From: WS-2 sp036507005
GTDB lineage: Bacteria > Eisenbacteria > RBG-16-71-46
Assembly (NCBI GenBank): GCA_036507005.1
Contig: DASXQT010000080.1
Span: 17,096-81,095 of the forward strand
Length of the DNA stretch: 64,000 nucleotides
Direction of reading: 5' to 3'
Part shown: positions 17,082 to 25,953 of the stretch, one piece after another
Position numbering within the stretch: the first letter of the stretch is position 1
How the letters are laid out: each line of letters opens with the position of its first letter
Notes under the pieces: generated by a model
Databases searched by the model: none
Told to the model about the DNA's origin: nothing
What the model saw: only the letters and a program-made list of their open reading frames with translations
Made by a program: the position numbers and the translations under genes

Positions 17082-18128
17082 TCAGCCGCTCCCGCGCCGG
17101 CGGTCCATCTCGCGCACCCACGCCATCGCCGCGAAGAGCGCAACCGCGAGCGCGAGCGCGAGCGGCGCCGCGGCCCGCCGTGGCAGCGCGGCGAGCAGCG
17201 CCGCCATGGCGCCGCACAGGGCGCACACCGCGAGCAGCGCGAGCAGCGCGGCGCGGGGTGAGAGGCCGAGCCGAAGCAGGCGGTGGTGGATGTGCCCCGA
17301 GTCGCCGTGGAACACGGGCTGGCCGCGCACCAGCCGCCGCCCGAACGCGATCCCGCTGTCGGCGATCGGGACCGCGAGCGCCACGATCGGGAGCAGCAGC
17401 GTGACGGCGGCGGTGCCCTTGCGGTTCTCGAGCAGCGAGACCGCGGCCAGGGTCAGCCCCAGGAACTGGCTGCCGGTGTCGCCCATGAAGATGCGCGCGG
17501 GCGGGAAGTTGTAGACCAGGAACCCGAGCGTGGCGCCGATCAGGAGCGCGGCGATGAACATCACGTAGAAGTCGCCGTGGGTGCGCCCCACCCACCACAG
17601 CGTGGCGGCCGCGATCATCACCGCGCCCGAGGCCAGGCCGTCCAGGCCGTCGATCAGGTTGATCGCGTTCATCACGACCAGCACCCAGGCCACGGTGAGC
17701 GGGACATTGAGCGCGCCCGACGCGAACGCCCCGTCGAACGGGTTGGTGAGCAGGGGGACGCCGTAGCCGAAGCCCACGAGCACCAGCGCCGAGCCGGCCT
17801 GCACCAGGAGCTTCGCCCCCGGGGTCACGCCGCGCAGGTCGTCCACCACGCCCAGCGCCAGCATCGGGAGCGCGGCCAGCGTGAGCCCGAGCAGCGGCTT
17901 CACGTCGAGCGCGGCGGCCGGCCCCGGCAGCAGGCGCGCCCCCCACGCAACGCCGAGCACCGCGACCACGAGCGCGATCCCACCCAGGGTCGGCACCGGC
18001 TCGCGGTGGATGCGGCGCGGTCCGGGATGATCGAGCGCGCCCGCGCGGCGTGCGCGCGCGATCACCACCGGCGTGACGGCGAGCGCGACGGCCGCCGCGG
18101 CTAGCGCGAGCGAGAGGGAGTAGGGCAA
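17082..18128 (-). CDS. MraY/WecA/TagO-type undecaprenyl-phosphate sugar-1-phosphate transferase
   Basis: A 348-residue polytopic protein from TTG 18128, which overlaps the end of the upstream glycosyltransferase gene by 28 nt. Family motifs are complete: D96-D97 (G-V-V-D-D-L-R-G), N-x-x-N-L-I-D-G-L-D-G (154-164), F-M-G-D-T-G-S (214-220) and the H-I-H-H-R-L stretch (279-284) characteristic of WecA/TagO rather than MraY. The reaction transfers a (usually GlcNAc) sugar-1-phosphate from UDP-sugar to undecaprenyl phosphate at the inner membrane, starting an O-antigen, teichoic-like or other surface glycan. The adjacent GT2 gene would add a sugar. No longer start fits, since the preceding frame codes for the GT2 enzyme's neighbour only by chance. 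Confidence 0.88.
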   Translation of the reverse strand: MPYSLSLALAAAAVALAVTPVVIARARRAGALDHPGPRRIHREPVPTLGGIALVVAVLGVAWGARLLPGPAAALDVKPLLGLTLAALPMLALGVVDDLRGVTPGAKLLVQAGSALVLVGFGYGVPLLTNPFDGAFASGALNVPLTVAWVLVVMNAINLIDGLDGLASGAVMIAAATLWWVGRTHGDFYVMFIAALLIGATLGFLVYNFPPARIFMGDTGSQFLGLTLAAVSLLENRKGTAAVTLLLPIVALAVPIADSGIAFGRRLVRGQPVFHGDSGHIHHRLLRLGLSPRAALLALLAVCALCGAMAALLAALPRRAAAPLALALAVALFAAMAWVREMDRRRGSG

Positions 18129-18994
18129 ACCGGTTTCGGCGGCCGGCGGAACGCGTTGCGGACCAGCATCGCGCCGGCGCGCGCCAGGATGAGCGCGTCG
18201 ACCAGGGCGCGGAGCACGGGATGCGAGGGGTGGTGCTTGTGGAAGTAGTGGATCATGCCGCGGTGCCGCTCGACGATCACGCGCGTCGACACCCGGTTGC
18301 GGCTCGCGCCGATGTAGTGCACCACGACGGCCCCGGGCACGTAGACGTTGGCCCATCCGGCCTGCTTCATGCGCCGGCACCAGTCCACGTCCTCGTTGAA
18401 CATGAAGAACGCCTCGTCCAGCGGCCCCACCTCGTCGATGGCCGCGCGCCGCACCAGCAGGAACGCCCCCGAGAGCCAGTCCACCTCGCGCACCGAGGCG
18501 TGGTCCCAGTCGCTGAGCAGGTAGCGGCGCGACCAGCGGTTGTCGGGGAAGATCCGGGTGAGCACCGAGTAGCGGTTGAAGAAGAACGCCCAGGCGTCGG
18601 GGAAGGCGCGGGCCGAGAGCTCGATCGCGCCATCGCCGCCCATCAGCCGCGGCCCCACGATCCCGGCGCGCGGGTGGGCGCGCAGGTAGTCGACCAGCGT
18701 GCGCACCGCGCCCGGACGCGAATCGCAATCGGGGTTCGCGACCAGCACGAACTCTCCGCTCGTGGCGCGGATGCCCTGGTTGGCGGCGCGGCCGTAGCCG
18801 ACGTTCTCCGGGTTCACGATCACCCGCACCGCGGGGAAGCGCGCCGCCAGCGCCTCGGGCGCCCCGTCGCGCGAGTCGTTGTCCACCACCACGGTCTCGC
18901 TGGCGAGGCCCGCGAGATCGGGCGCGAGCGACTCCAGGCACTGGAGCAGCACGTCGCGCGCCTTGTAGTTGACGATGACGACGGAGAGATCCAT
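18101..18994 (-). CDS. Glycosyltransferase family 2 (rhamnosyltransferase-like)
   Basis: 297 residues beginning M-D-L-S-V-V-I-V-N-Y-K, the canonical GT-A entry strand. V-V-V-D-N-D-S-x-D-G (36-44), N-x-G-Y-G-R-A-x-N-Q-G and the D-x-D motif D89-C-D91 bind the nucleotide sugar and metal. F-F-M-F-N-E-D-V-D-W-C-R-R is the catalytic E-D region, and the sequence is close to bacterial rhamnosyl- and mannosyl-transferases. It acts on the cytoplasmic face during lipid-linked glycan assembly. The overlap with the WecA-like gene supports a two-step glycan initiation unit. I start at M18994; 19 extra N-terminal residues are possible from 19051. Confidence 0.87.
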   Translation of the reverse strand: MDLSVVIVNYKARDVLLQCLESLAPDLAGLASETVVVDNDSRDGAPEALAARFPAVRVIVNPENVGYGRAANQGIRATSGEFVLVANPDCDSRPGAVRTLVDYLRAHPRAGIVGPRLMGGDGAIELSARAFPDAWAFFFNRYSVLTRIFPDNRWSRRYLLSDWDHASVREVDWLSGAFLLVRRAAIDEVGPLDEAFFMFNEDVDWCRRMKQAGWANVYVPGAVVVHYIGASRNRVSTRVIVERHRGMIHYFHKHHPSHPVLRALVDALILARAGAMLVRNAFRRPPKPVCPTPSRSR

Positions 18995-19097
18995 GCGGGG
19001 CCGGCGGACTCCGCGATCAGGAAGGAGGGTGGGTGGCACGCATTCTAGCATCGCGCCCGAGGGCCCCGGTAGCCCGTGAATCGCGCATCGCGTCCCC

Positions 19098-19568
19098 TCA
19101 CCCCGCGAGCGGCCGGCCGAGCGCCTGCTCCAGCCACGCCCGCAGCCGTGCCACGTGGCTCCCCTCCCAGTACCACTTGCCGCATTGCGGGCAGTAGTTG
19201 AGCGAGGGCGAACTCCTCAGCACCTTGCCCGGCACCTCGCCCATGGCCTCGTAGGGCGTGCGGCGCTGGAGCGCCACGTTGCACGCCGGGCAGCGGCTGA
19301 AGGGCGGCCCGGCCGGCTCGTGGCTCGCGGCGAGCGCGCGCACCGCCGCCGCGGGGTCCGCGCGCGGCACCAGCAGCGCCGCCACGTCGGCGAAGCGCCG
19401 CGGGTGGCGCGCGCTCAGCGTGAGCACGGTGCGGCCGTCGCGCCGCGCCGCGTCGAACAGCTCTTCGAGCCGCGCGCCCGGCGCGGTCGCGACGTCGTAG
19501 CCCAGGATCCGCAGCCGGCGCGCGAGCAGCTCGAGCGAGGTATCGGTGATGAAGCGGGCCGGCGGCAT
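19098..19568 (-). CDS. Mut7-C RNase domain protein
   Basis: A 156-residue Mut7-C protein. The N-terminal PIN-like half has F-I-T-D-T-S-L-E-L-L-A-R-R-L-R-I-L-G-Y-D, with the early Asp typical of the nuclease site, and T-V-L-T-L-S-A-R. The C-terminal half has a zinc ribbon with C93-P-A-C96 and C126-P-Q-C129, followed by the family's K-W-Y-W-E-G-S-H motif. Homologues are predicted RNases. No ubiquitin-like N-terminal domain is fused. Stand-alone gene. Confidence 0.88.
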   Translation of the reverse strand: MPPARFITDTSLELLARRLRILGYDVATAPGARLEELFDAARRDGRTVLTLSARHPRRFADVAALLVPRADPAAAVRALAASHEPAGPPFSRCPACNVALQRRTPYEAMGEVPGKVLRSSPSLNYCPQCGKWYWEGSHVARLRAWLEQALGRPLAG

Positions 19569-19750
19569 GGCGGCAGGCTAGCGCCGCCGGCGCGCGAGCC
19601 GCCACCCAGGGGGCCCCGGATCCACGTCCGCGACGGCGCCGCCCCCGCGGGCCGGTTGCATTCCGCACGGCTCCGACAACTGCGGACCGCGAGCCGACTT
19701 GCGCGGGAGCGGTTGACGCGAGGGGCGGCGGTAGCCCACTCTCGCCCGCC

Positions 19751-20941
19751 ATGGACCCCTCCGAGGTCGTCGGGTCGCCGGTGGCTTCCGATGGGTCCCG
19801 GCCGGTCCCCGACTCGCTCGACCGCCGCCGGTTCCTGCTCCTGATCGGTGGTGCCGCGGCCGCGGCTGCGGCGGCGCCGGCCCTGGCGCTGGCCAGGAAA
19901 GGCGCCGCACCCTCCCCGCCCCAGGCGACACCCGAGGCGCTTCCGCCGGGCTCGGTCGAGATGGCGCGCGCCCTCATCGGGGCCGCGATCCTGGCGCCCA
20001 GCGACTGGAACACGCAGCCCTGGAGCTTCGAGGTGGACGGCGCCTCGATCCGGCTCGTGGCCGACGTGCAGCGCGCCCTGCCGGTGACCGATCCCGAGCG
20101 GCGCGGCATGATGATCGCGCTTGGCGCCGCGCTCGAGAACCTGCTGGTGGCGGCGCGCGCCTACGGGCTGCGCCCGGCGGTCCGCTACTTCCCCCACGAG
20201 GGCGCCAACCGCGTGGTGGCCGAGGTGAGCTGGAGCGAGGGCGACACCCCGCGCGACCTCGGGCTCGCGGCCGCGATCCCCGACCGGCGCACCAACCGCC
20301 GGGAGTTCGACGGCCGCGCCATCCTGCCGCAGCACCGCGCCCAGCTCACCGCCCAGGTTCCCGAGGGGCTCTACCTGCACTGGATCGACGACCGCGACCC
20401 GATGCGGGCGGTCGCCGACCTGGCGTACGAGGCGACCCGGGCGCAGGTCCTGGACGAGCGCGCCGAGCGCGAGCAGTTCGCGTGGATGCGGTTCGACGAC
20501 GACGCCCGCAAGCGCCGCGACGGCATCCCGGTGGACGCGCTCGAGCTGGGCGGCCCCGCGGGGTGGTTCGCGGGGCGCACGCTCAACCCGAAGAGCTGGT
20601 TCCTGCGCTTCGGGGCGGAGGGCGCGGCCAAGCAGGCGCGGTCGCAGGTGCGCTCGGCGGGGGCGCTCGCGCTGCTCACGGCGCCGCGCCACGAGGAGGC
20701 GCAGTGGCTGATGGGCGGGCAGGCGTTCGAGCGCTTCGCCCTCAAGGCCACGCAGCTCGACGTCGCGCACCAGGCGCTCTCGGCGCCCATCGAGGTCCAG
20801 CGCTACCGCAGCGAGCTGCTCGGGCTCTTCGATGCCGCCGGCGAGGACCCGCTCGTGCTGCTGCGGCTCGGCCGCGCCAAGCGCCCGCGGGCCATCCCGC
20901 GCCGCACCGTGGCGCAGGTGGCGAGCTTCCGGAACACGTAG
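19751..20941 (+). CDS. Tat-exported nitroreductase/Acg-like flavoprotein
   Basis: 396 residues. The twin-arginine leader L-D-R-R-R-F-L-L-L-I-G-G is followed by an Ala-rich hydrophobic stretch. The nitroreductase fold shows A-P-S-D-W-N-T-Q-P-W-S-F (FMN-binding entry), G-A-A-L-E-N-L-L-V-A-A-R-A-Y-G-L and P-D-R-R-T-N-R-R-E-F; the length and the duplicated-half look match Acg/Rv3131-like putative nitroreductases. It is probably an FMN enzyme exported folded to the periplasm, as the Tat signal implies. The electron donor and substrate are unknown. Confidence 0.82.
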   Translation: MDPSEVVGSPVASDGSRPVPDSLDRRRFLLLIGGAAAAAAAAPALALARKGAAPSPPQATPEALPPGSVEMARALIGAAILAPSDWNTQPWSFEVDGASIRLVADVQRALPVTDPERRGMMIALGAALENLLVAARAYGLRPAVRYFPHEGANRVVAEVSWSEGDTPRDLGLAAAIPDRRTNRREFDGRAILPQHRAQLTAQVPEGLYLHWIDDRDPMRAVADLAYEATRAQVLDERAEREQFAWMRFDDDARKRRDGIPVDALELGGPAGWFAGRTLNPKSWFLRFGAEGAAKQARSQVRSAGALALLTAPRHEEAQWLMGGQAFERFALKATQLDVAHQALSAPIEVQRYRSELLGLFDAAGEDPLVLLRLGRAKRPRAIPRRTVAQVASFRNT

Positions 20942-21045
20942 TCCTCGGCGCGGCGCTTGGCGCCTTCGCTGGCGCCCTCGCTCTACCGCCCTCGCGCTGG
21001 CGTCCCTCGCGCTGGCGCCCGCGAGCCTCGCCCGCTACCGAGCCC

Positions 21046-21744
21046 TCAACGGTAGATCGCCTTGATCCGTCCCCACGTGCCGGTGCGCGCCGGCGTCGGG
21101 CAGTCGAGGTCGATCTTCCCGTCGTGCCGGAACAGGTAGCCCTCGATGAGCGCGCTCGGCTCCCAGGTGAGGCCGCCGGTGAAGAGGCTCGGGCAGGGGT
21201 GGCCGCCCGGGCTCACGATCGGAAACAGCGAGCCGCCGGTCCAGGTGATGGATCCCTCGGCGTTCCCGGTCATGTAGGTCGAGAAGTCGTTGGTCTGGGT
21301 GTAGAAGTTGGTGATGGTTCCGCTGAGGAGCAACGTGCCGTTCGTGAACGTCGAAGGCACGTTGGCGTTCGGCGGGTTGGGATCGAACGCGGCGTCGCGC
21401 GGCGTGCCCTCGTAGAGCTCGATCAGCCCGGAATCGTAGGTCGTGAGGTAGGCGTTGCCGAGGGTCGGGATCGGCGTGGTGCTGGTCCCGAGCGAGCCCA
21501 GCCCGTAGAGATAGAACGTGTAGTCCTTGGTGGGATCGTTGGCATTCAGGAACCCCAACGGCGGCCCGAACGCGCTCACCGTGCCCACGATGTAGAGCTG
21601 CGTGCCGAACGGCGAGTTATAGGGCGTCGCGCCCGCCGCATAGAAGTAGGCCGGGTCCCAGTCGATGATCGGGCCCGCGTGCGCCGGCACCGTGGCCGCG
21701 AGGGCCAGGAGCGCTGTGGCTGAGAATCGTACCCAAAGTCTCAT
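21046..21744 (-). CDS. Secreted protein with WGxxKxxYR tail (paralog A)
   Basis: 232 residues with a clear signal peptide (1-23, ending V-P-A-H-A). The body is beta-rich with Y-I-V-G-T-V-S, a D-P-T-K-D-Y-T-F-Y-L-Y-G-L motif and D-P-N-P-P-N-A-N-V-P-S-T-F-T-N-G-T-L-L-L-S-G. The same skeleton recurs in the next gene (P-P-N-P-T-A-P-S-S-F-N-D-G-T-A-I-L-V-G), so the pair is paralogous. I do not recognise a family. It ends T-W-G-R-I-K-A-I-Y-R. It lies 36 nt downstream of paralog B on the same strand. Confidence 0.7.
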   Translation of the reverse strand: MRLWVRFSATALLALAATVPAHAGPIIDWDPAYFYAAGATPYNSPFGTQLYIVGTVSAFGPPLGFLNANDPTKDYTFYLYGLGSLGTSTTPIPTLGNAYLTTYDSGLIELYEGTPRDAAFDPNPPNANVPSTFTNGTLLLSGTITNFYTQTNDFSTYMTGNAEGSITWTGGSLFPIVSPGGHPCPSLFTGGLTWEPSALIEGYLFRHDGKIDLDCPTPARTGTWGRIKAIYR

Positions 21745-21780
21745 ATCGATCTCCCGTGGCGGCGCGGTCGCCCGCGCGCG

Positions 21781-22467
21781 CTAGCGATACTTGCGCTTGA
21801 GCTCTCCCCAGCTTCCGACGTGCACCGGCGTCGGCAGCCGGAGCAGGGTCTGGCCGTCCACCTGGTGGGCGTAGCCGGGGGGGATGCTGCTGGTGTTGCC
21901 GGTCGCTCCGGCGAAGGTCCAGCCGTTGCGCTCGTCGGCGGGGATGTTGCCGTACTGGGTGCCGCCCACGACCTCGAAGGTGGCGTCGTAGCTGCCGCTG
22001 CCGGTGGCGGTGTTGAGGACGTAGCGGAAGTCCGTGATCGCGCCGACCAGGATCGCCGTGCCGTCGTTGAACGAGGAAGGCGCCGTCGGGTTGGGAGGAT
22101 TGGAGCCGTAGTCGAACGGCGTGCCGGTGCTCCGCGAATCCTCGTAGACCGTGAGCGTGCCCGGGCCCGTGTAGCTGATCACCACGAACGAGCCCCCCAC
22201 GATCCGGCTGGTGGCCGTGAGGCCGGTCAGCACGTAGGTGTACTCGTAGGTCGACTGGTCGCTCACGAGCGGGGAGGCCAGGACCGGCACCTCGCCGAGG
22301 CCCACGTAGCCGTTGCCGATCCCGCCGAAGGTGCCCGGCACCAGCACCGGGTCCTCGTAGTCGAAGCCCACGTAATCGAACAGGAGCTGCTGCGCCCGGG
22401 CGGCCGGAACCATCCCGAGGCAGGCGAGCCCCGTCGTGACAAGAAGCGTTTTCGCAAGGAATCGCAT
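21781..22467 (-). CDS. Secreted protein with WGxxKxxYR tail (paralog B)
   Basis: 228 residues with signal peptide 1-25 and a strand-rich body carrying Y-T-Y-V-L-T-G-L and a P-P-N-P-T-A-P-S-S-F-N-D-G-T segment shared with paralog A. The C-terminus is S-W-G-E-L-K-R-K-Y-R. No CTD, lipobox or catalytic motif is visible. It is probably the first gene of a two-gene unit with paralog A. Function unknown; presence in a cluster of surface proteins suggests an envelope role. Confidence 0.7.
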   Translation of the reverse strand: MRFLAKTLLVTTGLACLGMVPAARAQQLLFDYVGFDYEDPVLVPGTFGGIGNGYVGLGEVPVLASPLVSDQSTYEYTYVLTGLTATSRIVGGSFVVISYTGPGTLTVYEDSRSTGTPFDYGSNPPNPTAPSSFNDGTAILVGAITDFRYVLNTATGSGSYDATFEVVGGTQYGNIPADERNGWTFAGATGNTSSIPPGYAHQVDGQTLLRLPTPVHVGSWGELKRKYR

Positions 22468-22655
22468 GCCTACCCCCGCCGCGGCCTGCGGGGAACGCCG
22501 AGCGGCGTCGAACCCCCGGGCAGGTGCGGTCCCGAAAAGTCGATCAAGACCGTAGCCCCAGGGGGGGCCGCGCGGCCCAGCGCGGCCGGGGGGTGATGCG
22601 TGGTCGGAGGATTGCGCCCGACAGCGGCCGCGCGCACCTCCGTCAGCTAATAAGC

Positions 22656-25600
22656 CTAACCCGGCGGGGAGGGCTGAGACAAGCGGGGACCGTCGCCCGA
22701 TGCCTCCGCCCCGAGCCAGTCCAGCGCCTCGCGGGCCATCGGATCGAGTCCCGTTGCGGCGCCCTCCGCGCGCAGCAGTTGGGCGCGCTCGGCGCCGAGT
22801 GCTTTGCGAATCCGCCCCGCGATCACTTCCTGCTCCTCCTTCTCGGCCTGAAGCCGGGGGCTTCCGATGCGCTCGCGCACGGCGGCGGCACAGCCCATCC
22901 AGCGCGCCGCGCGCTCGGGCTCGCCGCCCGCTTCGGCCAGCTCCGCCGCGCCTTCGAGCGCGTAGGCCGCCTCGCGCTCGGCGTCGAGTCCGAGGGAGAG
23001 CGCGAGCGCGCTCGCTAGATGCCGGCGCGCCGCTGCCGAGTCGCCGAGCCGCAGGCAGGTGAGCCCGAGGCTGCCGCGGGTCATCGACAGGTGGCGTTCG
23101 TCGCCCGCGCCCTCCAGCAGCCCCGCTGCCTCCTCGAAGCTGCGCCGCGCGTCCTCGAGCGCTCCCGTCTCGAGCGCGATGTAGCCCAGGTTGTGGAGCG
23201 CGATCGCGCTCGCGTGCCGGTCGCCGCGCATCCGGTAGAGCGCGAGGGCCTCCTCACCGCGGGCGCGGGCCGCGGCGTAGTCGCGCTGGTAGGTGGCGGC
23301 GGTCGAGATCCCGGAGAGCGCCCGCGCCACCCCCTTCTCGTCGCCGGCGCGGCGCGAGGACTCGAGGCTCCGCTCCAGCAGCGGGCGGGCGGCCACATAG
23401 TCGCCCTCGTAGAGCGCGAACCCCGCCGCGCGCGCGAGCGCGTTCGCGACCACCGCCGGGGCCGCGACCTCGCCGCCCTTCTCCAGCGACTCGTGGAGCG
23501 TGCGGCGCGCGAGCCGGAAGTGGCCGCGCATCGACCAGTAGCGCGCCAGCGATCCCGCGAGCCTGAGCGCCTTCTCCACGTCCGCAGCCCTTCCGGCAGC
23601 CCAGCGGTGGGCGGCGAGCAGGTCGTCGTGCTCGAGGTCGAGCCGCACGAGCCAGGCCTTCTGCTCCGGGCCCCCGAGCGGCCCCTGCGAGCCCTCGGCC
23701 ACCGCCAGGAACCAGGAGAGGTGCTCGCCCCTGACGCCGTCGGCTTCGCCGGCCGCGGCGAGCTGCTCGCCCGCGAAGTGGCGGACGCTCTCGAGATACC
23801 GGTAGCGCGCGTCGCCCGCGGGGTCGCGCTGCAGCACCACCAGCGACTTGTCCGCGAGCCGCTGGAGCACGTCGAGCACCTCGAACTCGTCGCTCCCGGC
23901 GCCGCACACCGTGGTCGCCGACTCGAGCGACCACGTCCCGGCGAACGCCGAGAGCGCGCGGAACATGCGCGGCTCGTCCTCGACGAGCTGGTTGGCGCTC
24001 CACTCGATCACCGCGCGCAGGGTCTGGTGGCGCCCGTCCCCGCCGGCCCCGCTCGCGGTGAGGAGGCGGAAACGATCGCCGAGGCGGGCCAGGATCTTCT
24101 CCGGGCCGAGCACGCGCACCCGCGCCGCCGCCAGTTCGAGCGCGAGCGGGATGCCGTCGAGCCGCCGGCAGATCTCCGCCACCACCGGCGTGGTCTTGGG
24201 CCCGAGCGCGAAGTCGGGCGCGACCTGGGCCGCGCGCGCCGCGAAGAGCTGCACCGCCTCGCTCCCTTCGGCCGCGGCGTCCGCGCCCTCGGCGGGGAGC
24301 GCGAGCGGGGGCACGGCGAAGGTGGTCTCGCCCGCGATCGCGAGCGGCTCGCGGCTGGTGGCGACGATCCTGAGCTCCGCCGATGCCGCGAGCACCTGGG
24401 CCGCGAGCCGCTGGCAGGCGGAGAGCACGCTCTCGCAGTTGTCCATCACCAGCAGCGCCTTCCAGCTCTTGAGCCGGCGCAGCAGGGTCTGCTCGAGCGG
24501 CGTCCCCGGCTCCGCGCGCGCCCCCACCGCATCGGCCACGGCCTCGACCACGCGCTCCGGGTCGTCGAGTGCCGCGAGGTCTGCGAACCACACCCCGTCG
24601 GGGTGGTCGTCGAGCGCGCCCTCGGCGAGCCGCAGCGCCAGACGCGTCTTGCCCGAGCCACCCATGCCGAGCAGCGTGAGCAGCCGCGTGCCGGCGAGCG
24701 CCTTCCGGATCCTGCCCATCACCTCCTCGCGCCCCACGAAGCTGGTGGCCGGGCGCGGCAGGTTGTGGGGCGTGGCGGCGCGCTCGCCCGCGCGCAACGC
24801 CGCCGCCCGCCGCACGCCGAGCGCCTCCTCGATCTCGTGGCGGATCGCTCGCATGTCGCGCAGCCGGGCCGCGGCGTCCTTTTCGAGGCAGCGCGCCAGC
24901 AGGTCGCGAACGCCCCGCGGCACCGCCTCGGGGATGGCGGCGGCGTCCGGGGCGTCGTAGAGGACCTTGGCCATGACCGTGTAGGGGTCGTCCCCGCCGA
25001 AGGCGCGCCTGCCGGTGAGGCATTCGTAGAGCACGCAGCCGAACGCGAACACGTCGGTGCGCTCGTCCTGCTCGCCGGCCAGCACCTGCTCGGGGCTCAT
25101 GTAGCCGGGCGTGCCGGCGACCACGTCGCCGAGCGTGTCGGGCTCGGCTGCGGGGGCGGTCGGGGCGGGCGGCGGGGGAGCGGGGCCGGCGCCCTGGCCG
25201 TGCGGCCCTCGAATCCCGATCAGGCCGCCCGCGCGCCCGGCGAGGCCGAAGTCGAGCACCTTCACCAGCCCGCGTGGCGCCAGCATCACGTTGCCGGGCT
25301 TGAGGTCGCGATGCACCACGCCGCGCTCGTGCGCCACCTCGAGCGCCTCCGCGACCTGGGCGCACACCGAGAGCGACTCGGTCCAGGAGAGCGCCCCGCG
25401 CTCGAGGCGGTGCGCCAGCGACTCGCCCGGAACGTACTCGAGCACCAGCGCGAGGGCGCCCCCCGGCGCCTCCTCGAAGCCGTGGATGGTGGCGATGTTC
25501 GGGTGGTTGAGCGCGGCCAGCGTCAGGGCCTCGCGGCGGAAGCGCGCGAGCGATTCGGGGTCGCGCGAGAAGCGGGCGGGGAGGAGCTTGACCGCGACCT

Positions 25601-25700
25601 CGCGCTCGAGGCGCGCATCGCGCGCGAGGAACACCTCGCCCATGCCGCCCGCCCCGAGCGGCGCCACGATCTCGTAGTGGGCGATCCGCGTGCCGATCAC
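22656..25700 (-). CDS. Ser/Thr protein kinase fused to ATPase and TPR repeats
   Basis: About 1014 residues from GTG 25700, the usual M-I-G-T-R-I-A-H-Y-E-I entry of bacterial Hanks kinases. The kinase is complete: G-loop G16-A-G-G-M-G, Lys38, H130-R-D-L-K-P-G-N and D150-F-G. The core is followed by a Pro/Ala-rich activation-loop insertion before G-D-V-V-A-G-T-P-G-Y-M-S-P-E. After ~330 comes a P-loop ATPase (G-M-G-G-S-G-K-T) of the signalling (NB-ARC/AfsR-like) class, then helical TPR repeats to the end. No DNA-binding or transmembrane region is visible, unlike PknK/AfsK relatives. It is presumably a cytosolic scaffolded kinase sensing partner proteins through its TPRs. Confidence 0.85.
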   Translation of the reverse strand: MIGTRIAHYEIVAPLGAGGMGEVFLARDARLEREVAVKLLPARFSRDPESLARFRREALTLAALNHPNIATIHGFEEAPGGALALVLEYVPGESLAHRLERGALSWTESLSVCAQVAEALEVAHERGVVHRDLKPGNVMLAPRGLVKVLDFGLAGRAGGLIGIRGPHGQGAGPAPPPPAPTAPAAEPDTLGDVVAGTPGYMSPEQVLAGEQDERTDVFAFGCVLYECLTGRRAFGGDDPYTVMAKVLYDAPDAAAIPEAVPRGVRDLLARCLEKDAAARLRDMRAIRHEIEEALGVRRAAALRAGERAATPHNLPRPATSFVGREEVMGRIRKALAGTRLLTLLGMGGSGKTRLALRLAEGALDDHPDGVWFADLAALDDPERVVEAVADAVGARAEPGTPLEQTLLRRLKSWKALLVMDNCESVLSACQRLAAQVLAASAELRIVATSREPLAIAGETTFAVPPLALPAEGADAAAEGSEAVQLFAARAAQVAPDFALGPKTTPVVAEICRRLDGIPLALELAAARVRVLGPEKILARLGDRFRLLTASGAGGDGRHQTLRAVIEWSANQLVEDEPRMFRALSAFAGTWSLESATTVCGAGSDEFEVLDVLQRLADKSLVVLQRDPAGDARYRYLESVRHFAGEQLAAAGEADGVRGEHLSWFLAVAEGSQGPLGGPEQKAWLVRLDLEHDDLLAAHRWAAGRAADVEKALRLAGSLARYWSMRGHFRLARRTLHESLEKGGEVAAPAVVANALARAAGFALYEGDYVAARPLLERSLESSRRAGDEKGVARALSGISTAATYQRDYAAARARGEEALALYRMRGDRHASAIALHNLGYIALETGALEDARRSFEEAAGLLEGAGDERHLSMTRGSLGLTCLRLGDSAAARRHLASALALSLGLDAEREAAYALEGAAELAEAGGEPERAARWMGCAAAVRERIGSPRLQAEKEEQEVIAGRIRKALGAERAQLLRAEGAATGLDPMAREALDWLGAEASGDGPRLSQPSPPG

Positions 25701-25826
25701 GCCGGCGAGAATACCGCAGCGAGGAATGGGGGAGGCTCGCGCGCCGGCCACGCGCGACCCGGGCCCGGGCTCAACGCCCGCCGCCTGGCCGCGCTGGTGT
25801 CAGAGCTTCCGGGCGGACCTGCGCTC

Positions 25827-25938
25827 GAACATGCTCTGGAGCATGTTCAGGCAACTATGCCGGAACGAGCGGCTCATAGACATCTCGAGACGCCCCCCCG
25901 CTGGAGCCGTCGGTCAACATGCTCCAGAGCATGCTTCC
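25827..25938. repeat. Pair of inverted palindromic repeats upstream of higBA
   Basis: An 18-bp sequence catgctctggagcatgtt at 25830-25847 recurs as its exact reverse complement at 25916-25933. Each copy is itself a palindrome (CATGCTC/GAGCATG with a 2-nt centre). Copy 1 extends to a 10-bp-arm palindrome, GAACATGCTC/GAGCATGTTC (25827-25848). It could act as an operator pair or fold into one large stem-loop. Confidence 0.75.
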
Positions 25939-25953
25939 CGGCGCCTCGCCGAT

